From positions 1,178,001-1,242,000 of the forward strand of contig NZ_CP154261.1 of assembly GCF_039511225.1 (NCBI RefSeq): a DNA stretch of 64,000 bases, read 5' to 3'. The number at the start of each line of letters is the position of its first letter. Position 1 is the stretch's first letter. Origin of the DNA: Sphingobacterium multivorum. GTDB taxonomy: Bacteria; Bacteroidota; Bacteroidia; Sphingobacteriales; Sphingobacteriaceae. Made by a program: the position numbers and the translations under genes. The notes under the pieces were generated by a model. It did no database searches. It was not told the origin of the DNA and worked only from the letters and a program-made list of their open reading frames with translations. Shown here piece by piece: positions 24,703 to 33,743 of the stretch.

Positions 24703-25014
24703 AACCTAACCAATTATTAACCTAAATTTATGAAAAGTATACTTTCTCAAGTATAGTAGACTATATTCAATATCTGTGCCATTCTACTTGTTAGTTTTAT
24801 ACTATTTTTCTTTGTGTTATTTTTGTTACGTAATATCACTTGATTTGGTTGATGTTATATCTTATTTGGTAATATTTTTATGTTTTTAAAGATGTTAAGT
24901 AGTTTGAAAAAGGATTGAGTTAATTTTTGGTAAAATTTCGCCTATTTTATTGGCAAACTTTCCGCATGTGTATATAAAAGAGAACAGCCCCTGTGGAAAA
25001 TAGGGTAATTGTGA

Positions 25015-25293
25015 TTACACAACGTAACACTTGAAGAGTTCTTTCCACTCATCATCCAGATTGCCTCTGTATACATTTTGTTTGGCGCGGCGATACCAAT
25101 ATTCTGCATTCCATTGATCACCTTCTTTGCGGTGTAAATAAGCATGAACATGTGCTGCGTCGGTTCCCCCCAATTGATCGATGAGGTCGTGCGCGGTTTT
25201 CCAATTTCCTTTCAGATCATACCAAAGTGACTTTTGTACCGCTGTCCAATGCTGAAGTGGACTTTCAAGTGATTGAAATTCTTCTATTGTCAT
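25015..25293 (-). CDS. Small conserved hypothetical protein
   Basis: From the ATG at 25293 the product has 92 residues (MTIEEFQSLESP...). It is rich in aromatic and charged residues with a central DLIDQLGGTDAAHVHAYLHRKEGD and NAEYWYRRAKQN; this H-A-Y-L-H-R-K-E-G-D and Y-W-Y-R-R-A pattern recurs in small uncharacterised proteins of many bacteria, as I recall it. The helical arrangement could be TPR-like. A start 11 codons upstream exists, but would overlap the gene before it. It lies 8 nt after the secreted-protein gene on the same strand and is likely co-transcribed with it. No function is assigned. Confidence 0.7.
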   Translation of the reverse strand: MTIEEFQSLESPLQHWTAVQKSLWYDLKGNWKTAHDLIDQLGGTDAAHVHAYLHRKEGDQWNAEYWYRRAKQNVYRGNLDDEWKELFKCYVV

Positions 25294-25301
25294 ATATTTT
25301 T

Positions 25302-26012
25302 TTATTCTGTTATTTCTTTGCTCCAAATTTCATAAATATCGTCTCCTTTCGAGCTTTTTCCTCTATGCTGCCATCTGCCATCTACAATTTCACCGTCAAA
25401 GGCCAGTTCTTGCCCAACTCGATTATTGTCTCTCGAAAAGAACTGTATTTTTTCAGTATACCGATTGTTATCGTATTGATAATTGCCCCCGCCAGTACCA
25501 TAGAAACCTTTTTGTGCAGGATTAATCGCTATCCATTGAAAATAGCCATCAACCAATATTTTGATTGTTTTGCGGTCTGCTTTCGGAATATCCTGCATTT
25601 TTTCTCCTTGTTGGCGACCAGTGATACGCCAAAGTGCGTCCAGGTCCTGCGGGACTTTTTTCTGTTTAATATAGAGATGATAGCTATTGGCTATTTTTAG
25701 GCGAAGGGAGTCTGCTTCACTCCGATACTGCAATTGGGTTGTTTTGCCGATCGCAGATGAATCCTGTGAATTATACTCGATGGCGATATTGATCAGATTA
25801 GGCTGTTTATCAAGTGGCCCACCCCAGGTGTGTTGAAAACGTTTTCTGACATCATCGTAACTTATGAATGAGATATAATGATCTTTAACGAGCATTAGAT
25901 GTTTATTGATGCCATCCTGATATAGATAGGCTCCGTCGTGAAGTTGCTGTGCCTGGATTTTAGAAAAATAAATTCCAAAAAATAGGAAGAATAGTAGGGT
26001 ACAATTTTTCAT
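25302..26012 (-). CDS. Secreted protein of unknown function
   Basis: The ATG at 26012 gives 236 residues beginning with a clear signal peptide (MKNCTLLFFLFFGIYF, ending KIQAQ). An ATG 38 codons upstream is ignored because that extension runs through the terminator structure of tex. The mature part starts QLHDGAYLYQDG and has an alternating beta-strand character (YISFISYDDVRKRF, ILVDGYFQWIAI, ATGGGNYQYDNN-like segments), suggesting a lipocalin-like or all-beta periplasmic fold, which is inference. The first gene of a two-gene minus-strand unit with the 92-residue hypothetical. Confidence 0.72.
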   Translation of the reverse strand: MKNCTLLFFLFFGIYFSKIQAQQLHDGAYLYQDGINKHLMLVKDHYISFISYDDVRKRFQHTWGGPLDKQPNLINIAIEYNSQDSSAIGKTTQLQYRSEADSLRLKIANSYHLYIKQKKVPQDLDALWRITGRQQGEKMQDIPKADRKTIKILVDGYFQWIAINPAQKGFYGTGGGNYQYDNNRYTEKIQFFSRDNNRVGQELAFDGEIVDGRWQHRGKSSKGDDIYEIWSKEITE

Positions 26013-26091
26013 AACGGGTCTAAACTTGTTTCCTCTAAAGATACAAAATAAAACAGCGATACGAATGACGGACATTGGATTTAATCGAATC

Positions 26092-26176
26092 AAAAAAAAG
26101 CTGACCAGTCGCCGCAGTACTGCCAAAAAATGTTAAGCACTTTTATGAGGGGCAGTCCGGCGAACGGTCAGCTTTT
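26092..26176 (-). terminator. Elaborate nested terminator of tex
   Basis: Three stacked stems are visible: AAAAGCTGACC (26096-26106) with 26166-26176, TCGCC (26109-26113) with GGCGA (26159-26163), and ACTGCC (26119-26124) with GGCAGT (26151-26156). On the minus strand the outer stem is followed by a run of eight T's (26099-26092). It begins 20 nt after the tex stop codon. Confidence 0.75.
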
Positions 26177-26196
26177 CGATAGGAAGTTAAAACTAT

Positions 26197-28434
26197 CTAT
26201 TTGAACTTACTCGCCAATGCAGCGAGCTTGCTGGCCATATCCGTTTGTGGCTCGGCCTGCTTTTTAGGTTCATTTTTTTTGTTTTTTGGTAGCGCAGGCT
26301 TTTCATCTGTTTTCATTGACAATGCGATACGACTACGCTTTTCGTCTACTTCTGTTACTGTTACCATGACGTGTTGCTGTACTTTGACGACTTCATGGGG
26401 ATCCGATATATAGCGATTCGATAATTGGCTTAGATGTACCAAGCCATCTTGATGTACGCCAATATCAACAAAGGCTCCGAAATTTGTAATATTCGTCACG
26501 ATTCCTGGCAGCTTCATGCCCACTTTTAAATCCCCAATGGTATTGACGCCATCTGTGAATGAGAATGCTTCGAACTTTTCCCTTGGATCTAATCCGGGTT
26601 TCGCTAATTCATTGAGAATATCATTCAATGTCGGTAATCCAACTTCCTCTGAGATATAGTTTTTCAAAGGGATCGATTTTCGCAAGTCAGCGTCAGTCAA
26701 TAGATCTTCTACTTTTTTGCCAAGGTCTTTGGCCATTTGTTCGACCAATGCATAACGCTCGGGGTGTACCGCCGACGAATCCAGTGGATTTGCGGCATGG
26801 CGGATGCGTAGAAAGCCTGCAGCTTGTTCAAAGGCTTTATCGCCAAGGCGAGGAACTTTTTTCAGTTCGCGCCTGGAGGCAAAAGGACCGTTCTCATTCC
26901 GGTATTTGATGATCTGTTGTGCCAGGGATGGACCAAGACCGGAAACGTAGGATAAAATTTGTTTGGAAGCCGTATTCAATTCGACACCGACAGCATTTAC
27001 GCAACTGATGACGGTATCATCCAATGAAGTCTGGAGTTTATTTTGATCTACATCATGCTGATATTGTCCGACACCGATCGATTTTGGATCGATCTTAACC
27101 AGTTCAGCCAATGGGTCCATCAACCGTCTACCAATAGATACTGCGCCGCGTACCGTAACATCTTGATCTGGAAATTCTTCACGGGCAGTTTCGGAAGCTG
27201 AATAAATAGAGGCTCCACTTTCATTGACCATTACGATGGTAACGTTATTTAATCCGAGTTTCCGTACAAATTCTTCCGTTTCACGACCGGCGGTTCCATT
27301 GCCAATTGCGATGGCTTGGATATCGTATTTTGATACTAGATACTGAATTGTTTTTTTTGCTTCTGCAAGCCCGTTGGCGCCTGTATGTGGAAAGATGGCC
27401 GTATTTTCTTTGAGCTGTCCCTGTTCGTCCAGAACAACCGTTTTACAGCCTGTACGAAATCCTGGGTCGATCGCGAGCAGCCTTTTCTGCCCTAGTGGAG
27501 CGGCTAGAAGTAGTTGACGCACATTGTCGGCAAAAACTTTGATGGCTTCTTCATCGGCTTTTTGACGTGTCAATACACGAATTTCCGTCTCCATAGAAGG
27601 TTTTAACAGACGCTTGTAGCTATCGACCAAGGCAAGTTTTACCTGAGCTGCGGCATCGTTGGCACCCTTAACATACATGGATTCGATACTCGGTAGAATT
27701 TCTTCTTCATTGATATCGATATCTAAATAGAGTAATTCCTCTTTCTCTCCGCGGCGCATGGCCAGCACACGATGTGAAGGTGCATTTTTCAACGGTTCAG
27801 ACCATTCGTAATAATCTTTATACTTTAGTGCAGCTTCTTCCTTTCCGGGAACCACCCGTGAAACAAATGTGCTTTTTTCGAGGAAGATCGCTCTCGCTTT
27901 GGCTCTCACTGTCGCATCTTCCGCAATGATCTCTGCGATGATATCGCGGGCACCTGCCAGTGCCTCCTCTGTATTCTTGACGCCTTTTTCTTCATCTATT
28001 AAACTGTCGGCAAGGGCGAGGAAATCTCCTGTTTCTTGTGCTAGAATAAGATCCGCTAAAGGTTGCAGACCTTTTTCACGTGCCACACTGGCGCGAGTTT
28101 TACGCTTGGGTTTGTAAGGTAAATAGATATCTTCGAGACTGGCCATGGTTTCGGCACCCAAAAGCTGCTGCTCAAGCTCCGGTGTCAATTTTCCCTGATC
28201 GTTGATCGATTTAAGAACAGCTTCTTTACGTTTATCTAAATCACGCAGCTGCTGGAAACGATCTCTGATCGTGGTGATTTGAACTTCGTCCAAACTACCC
28301 GTCATTTCCTTACGGTAGCGTGAGATAAACGGAACAGTAGCACCTTCGTCTAATAGTGCTATAGTCGTGCGAACTTGTTTTTCGCTAATAGAAAGCTCAT
28401 TAGCAATGGTAATTTCGTGTGTTGATAAGTTCAT
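26197..28434 (-). CDS. tex: RNA-binding transcriptional accessory protein Tex
   Basis: The ATG at 28434 gives 745 residues, close to the usual Tex length. Order of domains: N-terminal helical region with EGATVPFISRYRKEMTGSLDE, a YqgF/RNase H-like domain (LLAIDPGFRTGCKTVVLDEQG), a helix-hairpin-helix part (ILSYVSGLGPSLAQQIIKYRNENG, RRELKKVPRLGDKAFEQAAGFLRI) and a C-terminal S1 domain (GIVTNITNFGAFVDIGVHQDGLVHLSQLS), then a basic tail. Tex binds nucleic acid and is linked to transcription and rescue processes; its exact role is unsettled. It is flanked by strong terminators on both sides, so it is transcribed alone. The upstream start at 28479 would run into the terminator of tatA and is rejected. 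Confidence 0.95.
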   Translation of the reverse strand: MNLSTHEITIANELSISEKQVRTTIALLDEGATVPFISRYRKEMTGSLDEVQITTIRDRFQQLRDLDKRKEAVLKSINDQGKLTPELEQQLLGAETMASLEDIYLPYKPKRKTRASVAREKGLQPLADLILAQETGDFLALADSLIDEEKGVKNTEEALAGARDIIAEIIAEDATVRAKARAIFLEKSTFVSRVVPGKEEAALKYKDYYEWSEPLKNAPSHRVLAMRRGEKEELLYLDIDINEEEILPSIESMYVKGANDAAAQVKLALVDSYKRLLKPSMETEIRVLTRQKADEEAIKVFADNVRQLLLAAPLGQKRLLAIDPGFRTGCKTVVLDEQGQLKENTAIFPHTGANGLAEAKKTIQYLVSKYDIQAIAIGNGTAGRETEEFVRKLGLNNVTIVMVNESGASIYSASETAREEFPDQDVTVRGAVSIGRRLMDPLAELVKIDPKSIGVGQYQHDVDQNKLQTSLDDTVISCVNAVGVELNTASKQILSYVSGLGPSLAQQIIKYRNENGPFASRRELKKVPRLGDKAFEQAAGFLRIRHAANPLDSSAVHPERYALVEQMAKDLGKKVEDLLTDADLRKSIPLKNYISEEVGLPTLNDILNELAKPGLDPREKFEAFSFTDGVNTIGDLKVGMKLPGIVTNITNFGAFVDIGVHQDGLVHLSQLSNRYISDPHEVVKVQQHVMVTVTEVDEKRSRIALSMKTDEKPALPKNKKNEPKKQAEPQTDMASKLAALASKFK

Positions 28435-28449
28435 TGTCGGTTTAATCTT

Positions 28450-28487
28450 AAAAAGTAGAGCTGTTGAATGGCGATTCAACAGCTCTA
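28450..28487 (-). terminator. Rho-independent terminator of tatA
   Basis: A 14-bp perfect stem (28456-28469 with 28474-28487, GGCG loop) is followed on the minus strand by a short T-run (28454-28451 region). It lies between the tatA stop and the tex start. Confidence 0.75.
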
Positions 28488-28519
28488 AGTATATCTAATT
28501 ATAAACTAAAGTAGTAAAA

Positions 28520-29041
28520 TTAAGCAGGTTTACTGGTATTGTCCTGCTCAGGAACTTTTTTATCTTCTACCTCGTTGTTTTTCGTTTCAGCAAAATGATC
28601 GTTATACCCGTACGTGATGTGAGATGGCTCTTCGCCGTAATCGGGTTGTTTATGTGGGTTATGTTCGACGACACCGGCAGGTGTTGTGAATTCATATTTT
28701 TTCTTTGGTTGATCTGTTTCTGAACCTTCTACGGCTTCCTGTGGCTTAGCCCCTTCTTCGTGTGCTGCTTGAGCTTGCTCTTCAGCCAAACGAACATCAT
28801 TAGGAACAGTTTCTTCTTTTACTTCTGTTTTAACGTCTATGTCTTTCTCGAAATTATTGATCTGATCTGAAATTTCACGTTTGATACCTTCTGATGCATC
28901 TTTGAACTCACGTATTCCTCTTCCTAAACCTCTCGCCAATTCAGGAAGTTTTTTGCCTCCAAAAAGTAACAAGATTGCAAACACAATTAAGATCATCTCT
29001 TGTGTTCCGATGTTTAGAAATGCTATTACTGGATTGTACAT
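28520..29041 (-). CDS. tatA: Twin-arginine translocase subunit TatA/TatE family
   Basis: The 173-residue protein has a short N-terminal membrane helix (QEMILIVFAILLLFGGKKLPELARGLGRGIREF), with the FGGKKLPEL hinge typical of TatA and an amphipathic helix after it. The long acidic and Pro-rich C-terminal tail (about 60-173, with KEETVPNDV and many E/D) is longer than in E. coli TatA (89) but frequent in Bacteroidota. TatA oligomers form the pore for folded, twin-arginine-signal proteins. No tatC is next to it. A possible -7 box on the minus strand (TACTTTTG at 29120-29113) lies about 75 nt upstream. Confidence 0.92.
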   Translation of the reverse strand: MYNPVIAFLNIGTQEMILIVFAILLLFGGKKLPELARGLGRGIREFKDASEGIKREISDQINNFEKDIDVKTEVKEETVPNDVRLAEEQAQAAHEEGAKPQEAVEGSETDQPKKKYEFTTPAGVVEHNPHKQPDYGEEPSHITYGYNDHFAETKNNEVEDKKVPEQDNTSKPA

Positions 29042-29112
29042 ACTCTTTTTCCTCTTCTTTTGATTACTAACTAGATGCTAAGGTACATTTATATTTCTAT
29101 AGTTCTTAGACC

Positions 29113-29120
29113 CAAAAGTA
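29113..29120 (-). promoter_or_regulatory. Possible -7 box of tatA
   Basis: The minus strand reads TACTTTTG, an exact TAnnTTTG match, 72 nt upstream of the tatA start. No TTTG -33 box is seen at the usual spacing. Confidence 0.35.
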
Positions 29121-29178
29121 AATTTAAGATAATTTTAAGGTATTTGAAACATAAAAATTACTTAATAAAGTGCGGTTA

Positions 29179-29207
29179 TTTGATGGGTGTAAATTGTTGT
29201 ATTTTTG
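29179..29207 (+). promoter_or_regulatory. Candidate promoter of the MATE gene
   Basis: TTTG at 29179-29182, a 17-nt spacer and TATTTTTG at 29200-29207 fit the Bacteroidota promoter pattern. A second TATTTTTG at 29250-29257 lies closer to the start codon but lacks a -33 partner. Confidence 0.45.
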
Positions 29208-29282
29208 CTAAATATTTTTTAATATGACGATAGGGCGGAAATATCTTCGTATTTTTGTGGCTATTTTTTTGGGAAATCGATT

Positions 29283-30659
29283 ATGTTGGGAAAATTTAAA
29301 ACATTTAAACCGTATTACAAAAGTACGATGGTATTGGCGGGGCCAGTGGTGATCTCACAGTTGGGACATACGCTGGTGCATACCGCAGATAGTGTGATTG
29401 TTGGACATTTTGCAGGAACTATTCCATTGGCGGCAGTTTCGTTGGTACATGCTGTTTTTATGGTTGTTATGGTCATTGGTTTGGGGATTGCGTATGGCAT
29501 CACGCCGTTGATTGCGCAAGAGAATGGCCGTGATAATAAAAAAGAATGTGCCATTTTGTTATCTAATAGCTTTTGGTTAAATATTATTGCAGGACTCTTG
29601 TTATTCGCATTGGTCTATTTTGGTTCGATGTTGGCGATCGATCACCTCAACCAAGATCCGGCTGTGGTGAAGGAGGCAAAGCCTTATTTGCTTATTCTGA
29701 GTTTATCGATGCTTCCATTGATGGTATTTAGCACCTTTAAGCAATTTGCTGAAGGCCTGGGATTTACAAAGCAAGCGATGAATGTAACTATTTGGGGGAA
29801 TGTATTGAACATTATTTTGGCGATCATCTTTGTCAAAGGGATGTTTGGCATCAGTCCAATGGGGGTCAAGGGAGTCGGATACAGTACATTGATCGACCGT
29901 GTGTTAATGATGTCTGTGATGATGACCTATGTCTTGCGATCGCAGAAATTTAAAGGATATATTCAATACTTTAAGATAACAAAGGTCTATCGGGAGCGAT
30001 TGCTGAAGATCGTGCGTATCGGGGCACCCGTGGCTATGCAATATGTATTTGAAATTGGGGCTTTTGCAGGGGCATCCTTATTGGCGGGTACCATAAGTGC
30101 GACAGCGCAAGCTTCTCATCAAGTAGCCATACAGCTGGCCGCGATGACGTATATGATGGCGAGTGGTATTGCTGCTGCTGCAACAATCAAGGTGGGGAAT
30201 AGTTATGGTAATCGAAATCTTTTTCGTCTCGAACGATTTGCCATCACGTCGTATCAATTGGTGTTGATCTTTATGGTGATTACAGCGTCTTTGTTCGCGC
30301 TGTTGAATGATTATTTGCCTTATATCTTTACCTCAGATCATGCCGTGGTGATTATTGCTTCTCAGCTGTTGATTATTGCGGGCCTTTTCCAATTGTTTGA
30401 TGGTACCCAAGTTGTCGGTCTGGGAGTGTTACGTGGGATGGGGGATGTGAATATACCAACCCTAATCACATTTATCGCTTATTGGATTATTGGGCTACCA
30501 AGCGGCTACCTCATGGGCGTCTTGTTTAACTGGGGTATCAAGGGGATTTGGTACGGGTTAACGCTGGGCCTGCTAAGCTCTTCGCTTTTACTTTACCTGC
30601 GGTTTCAATTGGTGATTAAGAAGAAAAAAATACAGTTCGAACAAAGTATGTTTAAGTAA
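29283..30659 (+). CDS. MATE family multidrug/Na+ (or H+) antiporter
   Basis: The 458-residue protein has about 12 hydrophobic spans arranged as two related halves. The first half opens with LAGPVVISQLGHTLVHTADSVIVGHFAGTIPLAAVSL, the MATE signature; the second has GAPVAMQYVFEIGAFAGASLLAGTISATAQASHQVAIQLAAMTYM. DGTQVVGLGVLRGMGDVNIPT is the conserved late-span motif. These proteins export cationic drugs or other metabolites. The drug range cannot be predicted. It is a single gene ending at a bidirectional terminator. Confidence 0.92.
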   Translation: MLGKFKTFKPYYKSTMVLAGPVVISQLGHTLVHTADSVIVGHFAGTIPLAAVSLVHAVFMVVMVIGLGIAYGITPLIAQENGRDNKKECAILLSNSFWLNIIAGLLLFALVYFGSMLAIDHLNQDPAVVKEAKPYLLILSLSMLPLMVFSTFKQFAEGLGFTKQAMNVTIWGNVLNIILAIIFVKGMFGISPMGVKGVGYSTLIDRVLMMSVMMTYVLRSQKFKGYIQYFKITKVYRERLLKIVRIGAPVAMQYVFEIGAFAGASLLAGTISATAQASHQVAIQLAAMTYMMASGIAAAATIKVGNSYGNRNLFRLERFAITSYQLVLIFMVITASLFALLNDYLPYIFTSDHAVVIIASQLLIIAGLFQLFDGTQVVGLGVLRGMGDVNIPTLITFIAYWIIGLPSGYLMGVLFNWGIKGIWYGLTLGLLSSSLLLYLRFQLVIKKKKIQFEQSMFK

Positions 30660-30680
30660 CAAAACGTATATACTAAATAC

Positions 30681-30711
30681 AAAAAACGGCTCTGTTAAGA
30701 GCCGTTTTTTT
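30681..30711. terminator. Bidirectional terminator between MATE and E2 genes
   Basis: CGGCTCT (30687-30693) and AGAGCCG (30698-30704) form the GC-rich core around a GTTA loop. It is flanked by six A's on the left and T's on the right, so the structure works on both strands for these convergent genes. Confidence 0.92.
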
Positions 30712-30721
30712 ATTCTGATTG

Positions 30722-32083
30722 CTAGATTACTCTATTGCTATCCCAGTTTTCCAGGTAGTCGGCCACACGTTTTAAGAAAGTACCTCCGAGGGCACCATCG
30801 ATTGCACGGTGATCGTAAGAGAGTGACAGATACATCATATGTCTAATACCAATCATATCGCCATACTCTGTTTCTATGACCGCTGGTTTTTTCGTAATGG
30901 TACCGACAGCCAAGATTGCAGCTTGCGGTTGGTTAATGATAGGCGTTCCCATAATATTACCGAAAGCGCCGATATTGGTGAATGTGAATGTACCATCTTG
31001 GGTATCGTCAGGCTTCAATTTATTCGCCCGTGACCGTTGTGCGAGGTCGTTGACACTTTTACTCAACCCGACTAAGCTTAATTGGTCCGCATTTTTGATG
31101 ACCGGAACGATGAGATTACCATTAGGCAATGCTGCCGCCATACCAATATTGATGTTTTTCTTCTTGATGATATTGTAACCGTCGATCGATATATTGACCA
31201 ATGGAAAATCTTTGAGTGCCTTGCTAATAGCCTCGATAAACAAAGGGGTAAACGTGATGTTTTCTCCTTCGCGTTTTTTATAGGCATCTTTAACTTTATT
31301 GCGCCACAAAACTAAATTGGTAACATCTGCCTCAACAAAAGAACATACATGGGGAGAGGTCTGTACGCTTTTGACCATATGGTCCGCTATCAATCTCCGC
31401 ATACGGTCCATTTCAATGATTTCATCACTGCCATTGGCAACGGTGTGAACATGCGACGGAGCGCTGGAGGTTATTTTTGGAGATTCCGTACCCATGCCCG
31501 TGCTCGTATTCGTGTGCTCTGCCGGAATGGCTTTTGTCGATTTTGAGGATGAATCCCGATGCGATACATACGTTAAAATATCTTCCTTAGTCACTCTTCC
31601 CTCTGCTCCGGTACCCTGGATACGGTCAAGTTCATCCTGGGACAATCCTTCGTGGCGTGCGATATTTTTCACTAAAGGTGAATAGAAGCGAAGGGTATTT
31701 TCGTATGAAGAAGATGGAATTTCAGCCGTTACATTGGGCAGCTGGTCTACACCTGGGATGTTCAATGCTATGATTTCTTCGGGAGTTGCCGCTGAAGGAG
31801 CGATATTTTCTTGTGCTTGAATCCCAGGTTCTTCATTTTCGCCTTCAATTTCTATAATTGCAACGACTTCACCAACTTGGACAGTCTGGTCTACGGTATA
31901 GCAATGCTCTTTTAAAACACCTTTTACAGGGGAAGGTACCTCTGAATCAACTTTGTCAGTTGCAATTTCCAATAAAGTGTCATCTTCATCAATCAGGTCA
32001 CCAGGTTGTTTTAACCATTTTGTGATTGTTGCCTCGGATACACTTTCTCCCATTTTTGGGAGCAAGAGTTTATATAAAGCCAT
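30722..32083 (-). CDS. 2-oxoacid dehydrogenase complex E2 (dihydrolipoyl acyltransferase)
   Basis: The ATG at 32083 gives 453 residues. The N-terminal lipoyl domain (1-80) holds the lipoylated lysine in ATDKVDSE (K44). A linker leads to the E3-binding domain (about 134-172, SPLVKNIARHEGLSQDELDRIQGTGAEGRVTKEDIL), then the acyltransferase domain (about 220-453) with the catalytic DHRAIDG near the C-terminus. It transfers the acyl group to CoA in a pyruvate, 2-oxoglutarate or branched-chain complex. The single lipoyl domain and overall style suit the branched-chain or a mixed E2; specificity is open. No E1 or E3 gene is adjacent, only cinA 112 nt upstream. Confidence 0.9.
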   Translation of the reverse strand: MALYKLLLPKMGESVSEATITKWLKQPGDLIDEDDTLLEIATDKVDSEVPSPVKGVLKEHCYTVDQTVQVGEVVAIIEIEGENEEPGIQAQENIAPSAATPEEIIALNIPGVDQLPNVTAEIPSSSYENTLRFYSPLVKNIARHEGLSQDELDRIQGTGAEGRVTKEDILTYVSHRDSSSKSTKAIPAEHTNTSTGMGTESPKITSSAPSHVHTVANGSDEIIEMDRMRRLIADHMVKSVQTSPHVCSFVEADVTNLVLWRNKVKDAYKKREGENITFTPLFIEAISKALKDFPLVNISIDGYNIIKKKNINIGMAAALPNGNLIVPVIKNADQLSLVGLSKSVNDLAQRSRANKLKPDDTQDGTFTFTNIGAFGNIMGTPIINQPQAAILAVGTITKKPAVIETEYGDMIGIRHMMYLSLSYDHRAIDGALGGTFLKRVADYLENWDSNRVI

Positions 32084-32195
32084 ATTTTTTAGCAATCTCG
32101 TTATAGAAAAACGAAGTTAAATAAATTGTGGTTTACTTTCAACAATTTAAAATATTATTCCTTAAATAACGTTTTTTTTGAAATATTATTTTACT

Positions 32196-33455
32196 CTATT
32201 GTGTATCCTGTTCTTTTTCTTTTACAAGCAACTTCCATAGCAGTAATAAAGCATTCATACGGGTACGTTCGATGTTGATCAGTCTGTCGTTATCAAATTG
32301 AAACTTCTTGGTTAAAATTTCCTTTTTCCCGGCAACAGCCACCCAAATAGTGCCAACTGGTTTCTCAGCTGTTCCACCACCTGGCCCCGCTATTCCAGTT
32401 GTCGCAATAGCATAGTCGGAAGAAAATGCCTTTTTTGAACCGGAAGCCATTTCGATAGCAGTCTGCTCACTTACTGCTCCATATTGGATTAGTGTTTCTT
32501 CCTCGACGTTCAACAATTGTTGTTTTAACGCGTTGGAGTAGGGGATGGTACCACCAAGGAATATCGTGCTGCTTCCCGCTACAGCGGTTATTGAAGCGGC
32601 GAGGCTACCCCCGGTACAACTTTCCGCGGTCGTTAATGTCGCACCTCGGCGGCCAAGCTCTTTAATCAGATAGGGCTCGATGCTTGTGTCATAGTCCGCG
32701 ATGACATAGTGTTGTAAACGATGGAGTAGCTTTGTTTTAAAAAGGGCAACCTGGAGCATAATGTCAGATTTATTCCTGCTTTTTCCGGAGAGTCTCAATC
32801 GGATAAAGGCCAGGGTTGGTAGATAGGCCAATTTTATGCTGGAAGGAAGTTCTGCTTCGATATCCTTTATTTCTTCTGCCAAATAAGATTCTCCGATTCC
32901 GCCAACCAAAATGGTCTCGTGACAGATAAATAAGTCAGGATCCTGTTGGGCTAATAAGGGTAGCACATGTTTTTCCATCAGAAATTTCATCTCAAAGGGC
33001 ACGCCAGGCATAAAAATAAACCTTTTTTGGTCCTGATGGACCAGCATGCCGGGCGCGGTGCCATAGTTGTTAAATAGGACCTCACAATTTGCTAAAACAT
33101 CGGCCTGCTGTAGATTAATGTCGAGCATCTTTAGATTGCGCGATTCAAATATGTTTGTCACATGCCGAAGTACATGCTCATCGCGGATCAAGGTGGTTCC
33201 AAAATATGCTGCGGCCGTTTTTTTTGTCACATCATCTTTCGTCGGACCCAGACCTCCAGTGATTAAAATAAGATCTGCCCGAGTTGAAGCCTCTTTCAAT
33301 GTCGTTGAAATAGCCTCTTCGGTATCAGGGATCGATGTCATTTGAACGATATCGACTTCGAATTGGAGCAGTTGTTTGGCAATCCAGCCTGAATTGGTAT
33401 CAATAATCTGACCGATGAGAATCTCATCGCCTATGGTAATAATCTCTGCTTTCAT
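32196..33455 (-). CDS. cinA: CinA-like competence/damage-inducible protein (NMN deamidase type)
   Basis: The ATG at 33455 gives 419 residues. The N-terminal MoaB/MogA-like domain (about 1-170) shows IITIGDEILIGQIIDTNSGWIAKQL, ITGGLGPTKDDVT and FMPGVPFEMKFLM. The C-terminal CinA domain (about 260-410) shows TTAESCTGGSLAASITAVAGSS, GAVSEQTAIEMA, AIATTGIAGPGGGTAEKPVGT. CinA C-domains have nicotinamide-mononucleotide deamidase activity in several bacteria and the N-domain ADP-ribose pyrophosphatase activity. The full-length two-domain form is present. A start eight codons upstream is possible but the ATG at 33455 gives the standard N-terminus MKAEIITIGDE. Confidence 0.93.
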   Translation of the reverse strand: MKAEIITIGDEILIGQIIDTNSGWIAKQLLQFEVDIVQMTSIPDTEEAISTTLKEASTRADLILITGGLGPTKDDVTKKTAAAYFGTTLIRDEHVLRHVTNIFESRNLKMLDINLQQADVLANCEVLFNNYGTAPGMLVHQDQKRFIFMPGVPFEMKFLMEKHVLPLLAQQDPDLFICHETILVGGIGESYLAEEIKDIEAELPSSIKLAYLPTLAFIRLRLSGKSRNKSDIMLQVALFKTKLLHRLQHYVIADYDTSIEPYLIKELGRRGATLTTAESCTGGSLAASITAVAGSSTIFLGGTIPYSNALKQQLLNVEEETLIQYGAVSEQTAIEMASGSKKAFSSDYAIATTGIAGPGGGTAEKPVGTIWVAVAGKKEILTKKFQFDNDRLINIERTRMNALLLLWKLLVKEKEQDTQ

Positions 33456-33710
33456 CTTTAAAATAATTATGCGACACATCCCTACGTTGAAAAATACACA
33501 TGTTGGTATGTATCGTGTTGGATTTTCTCAATCTTTTCGCGTTAAGATGTCCATGCGCCGGAGCCTAAAAAATGAACATTCAATACCCGAAGATTCAGCA
33601 TATAAACTTACATAAAATTGCGGCTCAACGAAATGTTAAATTGTTATTTGATGGAAGAAGTTTTTTTAAGAAACTGAAGGTTTTGCTGCTCAATAAAGGT
33701 ACAGCATTTC

Positions 33711-33743
33711 AAAAAAAAGGCAGCTATTTTAAAAATAACTGCC
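33711..33743 (-). terminator. Terminator overlapping the lptD stop codon
   Basis: GGCAG (33719-33723) pairs with CTGCC (33739-33743), with an AT-rich upper stem, and the minus strand continues into eight T's (33718-33711). The stem covers the last codons and stop of lptD. Confidence 0.75.

Larger units (their letters stand above)
24165..25014. other. Large non-coding gap downstream of the glycan locus
   Basis: No convincing gene is present. From left to right it holds: a frame open to a stop at 24352-24354, without a usable start, encoding a hydrophobic tail (KLCGIVFVFVGPLSENL) that could be gene debris; 11-bp tandem repeats with a 12-bp palindrome (24428-24533); a strong hairpin (24672-24702) followed by a SusC-leader-like sequence and a nine-codon reading frame including its stop (24730-24756); then AT-rich DNA up to the end of the small minus-strand gene. 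Confidence 0.6.

Noticed and set aside
25227..25700. 157-codon plus-strand frame
   Set aside because: It is antisense to two real minus-strand genes and has a composition typical of a shadow frame.
26013..26126. 38-codon N-terminal extension of the secreted protein at 25302
   Set aside because: It would translate through the tex terminator structure and place a second, charged segment before an obvious signal peptide.
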